A stretch of 26,333 nucleotides of DNA from Bacillota bacterium. GTDB lineage: Bacteria; Eremiobacterota; SpSt-956; JAKJGF01. The notes below the pieces were generated by a model. The model was given only the letters and a program-made list of their open reading frames with translations. It was not told the DNA's origin and ran no database searches. This document shows positions 24,247 through 26,333 of this stretch, piece by piece (position 1 is the stretch's first letter; the number at the start of each line of letters is the position of its first letter). Made by a program: the position numbers and the translations under genes. The stretch is taken from NCBI GenBank assembly GCA_029555925.1, contig JAKPQU010000251.1, positions 1 through 26,333 on the forward strand. The letters run 5' to 3'.

Positions 24247-26055
24247 TCAGGATAAATAAGAAGTAGATCTCTGCATATTTATTTTCTGTATAATTTTATC
24301 TACTCTTGTCTTTAATTCCTTCAGTCTGAATGGCTTGTACATAATGTCTATATAGTCTTTCGCCAGAAGGCTCTCAATTAAATCATTTCTGGCCGCCGTT
24401 ATTATGAGAACCTCCGGCCTTGAAAATTTTGGCATTTTATCTATTACTTTACAGGTTTCATATCCGTCTATATCCGGCATACATATATCCAGTAATATAA
24501 TATCAGGTTTGAAAATATTCAATTTAAGACAGCATTCAACTCCATCTCCTGCACTTTCCAGCTGAAAATGATAATTACTTTCCAGGCATGATATAATCAA
24601 CTTCCTTATCTCTTCTTCATCATCTACAATTAAAATCTTTACGTTTCTTTGTGGAATACAGGAATCAAGAAATATATTTTCTTTGTACAGCTTATAGATT
24701 ATTTTTAAAATTTTAAAATAATCCCTGCTCAATTTATGGGCAACTTCTCTTATAGATAAGTTATTCTTTATATATGCGATTACTGCTATCTCAAGAGGGG
24801 AAAATTTGTGCTCTCCTTCAGGTGGTAAAGCATTATTAAATATAAAAGTCTGGTTTAATTTCAATAAAGGTACTTCTTTTTTCATTGATTGAAGTTCATT
24901 GTCTATTCTCAAACATTCACGAAGGATTGAAGATGTTGATTTGTGTATCTCTATTTTATCCATTACTTCATTTGAGTAAAATGCCGTTCCTTCAGACCAG
25001 GTAAATAAGCTGTTTAATGCGTCTTCTCCTGACAGGTTACCGAGTTTTGCACCTGATATATCACCTTTATTAAGATATATCTCACCTTCTTCATATCCGT
25101 CTTTTATTATTAATTTCCCGGAGTTACTCTGTGAAACATAGTTATAAAGTATATTATAAAGATTTTTTTGACTCAGATCATAAAACTCTTCTCTGGGATT
25201 GATTTTGTAGTCAATTATTGCTTCCTCTGTAAAAATATCATTTTTATTTTCTGGCAATTGTTTTAATTCACAGAGTAAATCTTTTATATTTTGATATCTT
25301 TCGCCTGCATTTTTTTTAAGACATCTGAAAATTATCTTCTCAAGTTCCTCTGATATATCCTCTTTTTTTTCTTTTAAAGTACTTTCTGCAAACATTGGAG
25401 GAAGATGTCCTGTCAGGAGATGATATGCCGTTGCACCAAGTGAATATATATCACCTGCCGGTGAGGCTTTACCATCACATTGTTCCGGTGATACATAGCC
25501 CAGTGTGCCCAGGCTATCCCGCTTTTTTAACGGAAGGGTTCCACCTGAAATTACAGCTATACCGAAATCTATGAGGATCAGACTTTTATCTTTTTCCCGT
25601 AACATTATATTTGACGGTTTTACATCCCTGTATATTATTGGAGGGTCATGTGTGTGAAGATAGTCCAGAACATTACATAACTGAAATAACCATTTCGTAA
25701 CTATTTCTTCCGGGAACCCGCCGCTTCTCCTGTTAAGCAACGACAGAAGATCATCACCTTTTATATAATCCATAACAAGAAAATATTTATCTTTCGAGAC
25801 AAAATAATCATATACCTTTGGTAGATTTGTATGATGCAATTCTGCCAGTATTCTGGCTTCTCTTTTAAAGTTTTCTACTGCTCTGTTAATATCTTCACTC
25901 GATGTATTACTGAAATCTATTAATAACTCTTTGACAGCACAGGTTCTTTCCAGATGGAGATCTTCTGCCATATATATTACTCCCATGCCGCCTCTTTTTA
26001 TTAAGTTTAATATTTTATAACGATTTAAGAGAATTTGACTTTCATTTTTCAGCAT
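24247..26055 (-). CDS. Hybrid Ser/Thr kinase-PATAN-response receiver protein
   Basis: 602-aa cytosolic protein. The Hanks-type kinase domain is residues ~12-275: KRGGMGVIY loop (Lys at the first Gly position), Lys42, Glu66, YRDVKPSN with Asp144, DFG Asp163, GYVSPEQ. A DUF4388/PATAN-like region is at ~300-400 (SGKLIIKDGYEEGEIYLNKG), and a winged-helix-like segment at ~420-465 (FSPLEIAVIAYIKNNLSIRE). A two-component receiver domain at ~472-592 has acid pocket Asp478/Asp479, phospho-acceptor Asp523 (LLDICMPDIDG), Thr553 and Lys574. It thus joins eukaryotic-type and two-component signalling in one chain. It faces the PATAN adaptor gene tail to tail (24-bp gap). The ribosome binding site is weak. 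Confidence 0.88.
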   Translation of the reverse strand: MLKNESQILLNRYKILNLIKRGGMGVIYMAEDLHLERTCAVKELLIDFSNTSSEDINRAVENFKREARILAELHHTNLPKVYDYFVSKDKYFLVMDYIKGDDLLSLLNRRSGGFPEEIVTKWLFQLCNVLDYLHTHDPPIIYRDVKPSNIMLREKDKSLILIDFGIAVISGGTLPLKKRDSLGTLGYVSPEQCDGKASPAGDIYSLGATAYHLLTGHLPPMFAESTLKEKKEDISEELEKIIFRCLKKNAGERYQNIKDLLCELKQLPENKNDIFTEEAIIDYKINPREEFYDLSQKNLYNILYNYVSQSNSGKLIIKDGYEEGEIYLNKGDISGAKLGNLSGEDALNSLFTWSEGTAFYSNEVMDKIEIHKSTSSILRECLRIDNELQSMKKEVPLLKLNQTFIFNNALPPEGEHKFSPLEIAVIAYIKNNLSIREVAHKLSRDYFKILKIIYKLYKENIFLDSCIPQRNVKILIVDDEEEIRKLIISCLESNYHFQLESAGDGVECCLKLNIFKPDIILLDICMPDIDGYETCKVIDKMPKFSRPEVLIITAARNDLIESLLAKDYIDIMYKPFRLKELKTRVDKIIQKINMQRSTSYLS

Positions 26056-26170
26056 AACATACCAGCCGTAAATTTTATTTATAGAGATTTTTTACTGTTT
26101 TATTTATAATGTAAATTTTATCCAGGATAATAATATCCGCATTTTATTATAACATAACTCGCTATTTAAT

Positions 26171-26185
26171 TATAGTTACTTTCAT
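26171..26185. repeat. Solo MITE-type end, variant
   Basis: TATAGTTACTTTCAT, the variant end also seen inverted at 19571-19583, lies 14 bp before the complete-looking end at 26199. It suggests a decayed or nested earlier insertion. Confidence 0.45.
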
Positions 26186-26198
26186 TACAATTTATAAT

Positions 26199-26333
26199 TA
26201 TAGTGTATTTCATAACTTATTAGAATTTAAGTCGTCGTGACGCGTAACGCGTGACGCGTGACGGGTTTAATCCCTGCGCATCACGCATTACGCTTTACGC
26301 ATTACGAGGTCATTATTTATGGATAGTTATGAA
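26199..26333. mobile_element. MITE-like element cut by the window edge
   Basis: Begins TATAGTGTATTTCATAACTT, then AGAATTTAAGTCGTCGTGAC, four heptamers (26236-26263: CGTGACG, CGTAACG, CGTGACG, CGTGACG) and GGGTTTAATCCCTGCGCATC, ending at the window edge in TTATGGATAGTTATGAA. It is the reverse complement of the 13820-13950 copy almost throughout, so the missing end should be about ten bases beyond the window. Confidence 0.75.

Overview
The window is AT-rich bacterial chromosome carrying 16 complete or nearly complete protein genes and one broken gene. No rRNA, tRNA, CRISPR array or phage gene was seen. Lipoproteins with classic lipoboxes, family-5 solute-binding proteins, Ser/Thr kinases with DUF4388/PATAN domains and a Cache receptor fit a free-living, sensory-rich bacterium. 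The repeat content and the poor match of several genes to well-known families suggest an uncultured lineage. I cannot name the phylum from sequence alone; Eremiobacterota/Xenobia-like low-GC lineages are only a guess.

Layout. (1) 66-1634: secreted lipoprotein with a Thr/Pro linker and seven propeller-like repeats. (2) 1749-2678 (-): Rpn/PD-(D/E)XK nuclease gene broken by an in-frame TAG. (3) 3166-5788: membrane-anchored peptide-type solute-binding protein plus a radical SAM protein. Converging on them (8727-5950, -) are an S51/GATase-like protein with a CysRS-like tail and a second solute-binding lipoprotein. (4) 13053-9134 (-): PRC-barrel/MgtE_N/CBS protein, NRAMP-related transporter, and a second PRC-barrel/MgtE_N/CBS protein. 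This looks like a Mg2+ transport cluster with a separate cytosolic sensor. (5) 14213-15775: two unrecognised membrane proteins. (6) 16002-19079: an ATP-grasp-like protein and, after a terminator, an aldehyde dehydrogenase. (7) 19722-26055: a signalling cluster with zinc-ribbon kinase-PATAN, Cache-HAMP receptor lacking an output domain, PATAN adaptor with duplicated DUF8082-like domain, and divergently oriented kinase-PATAN-receiver.

The most unusual layer lies between the genes. Nearly every operon boundary holds short arrays of a degenerate 7-bp unit (CGTNACG, ACTCACG or WTTCACT). Some lie inside a ~130-bp MITE-like element with TATAGTTAGTTTC-type ends, and one copy has a perfect 7-bp target duplication touching a stop codon. 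A second ~150-170-bp family with inverted ends occurs three times, and one copy is interrupted by the MITE-like element. A third repeat reads as a small conserved peptide. One copy of it has a near-perfect sigma70-type promoter and a ribosome binding site, and lies in the probable leader of the Mg2+-type operon.
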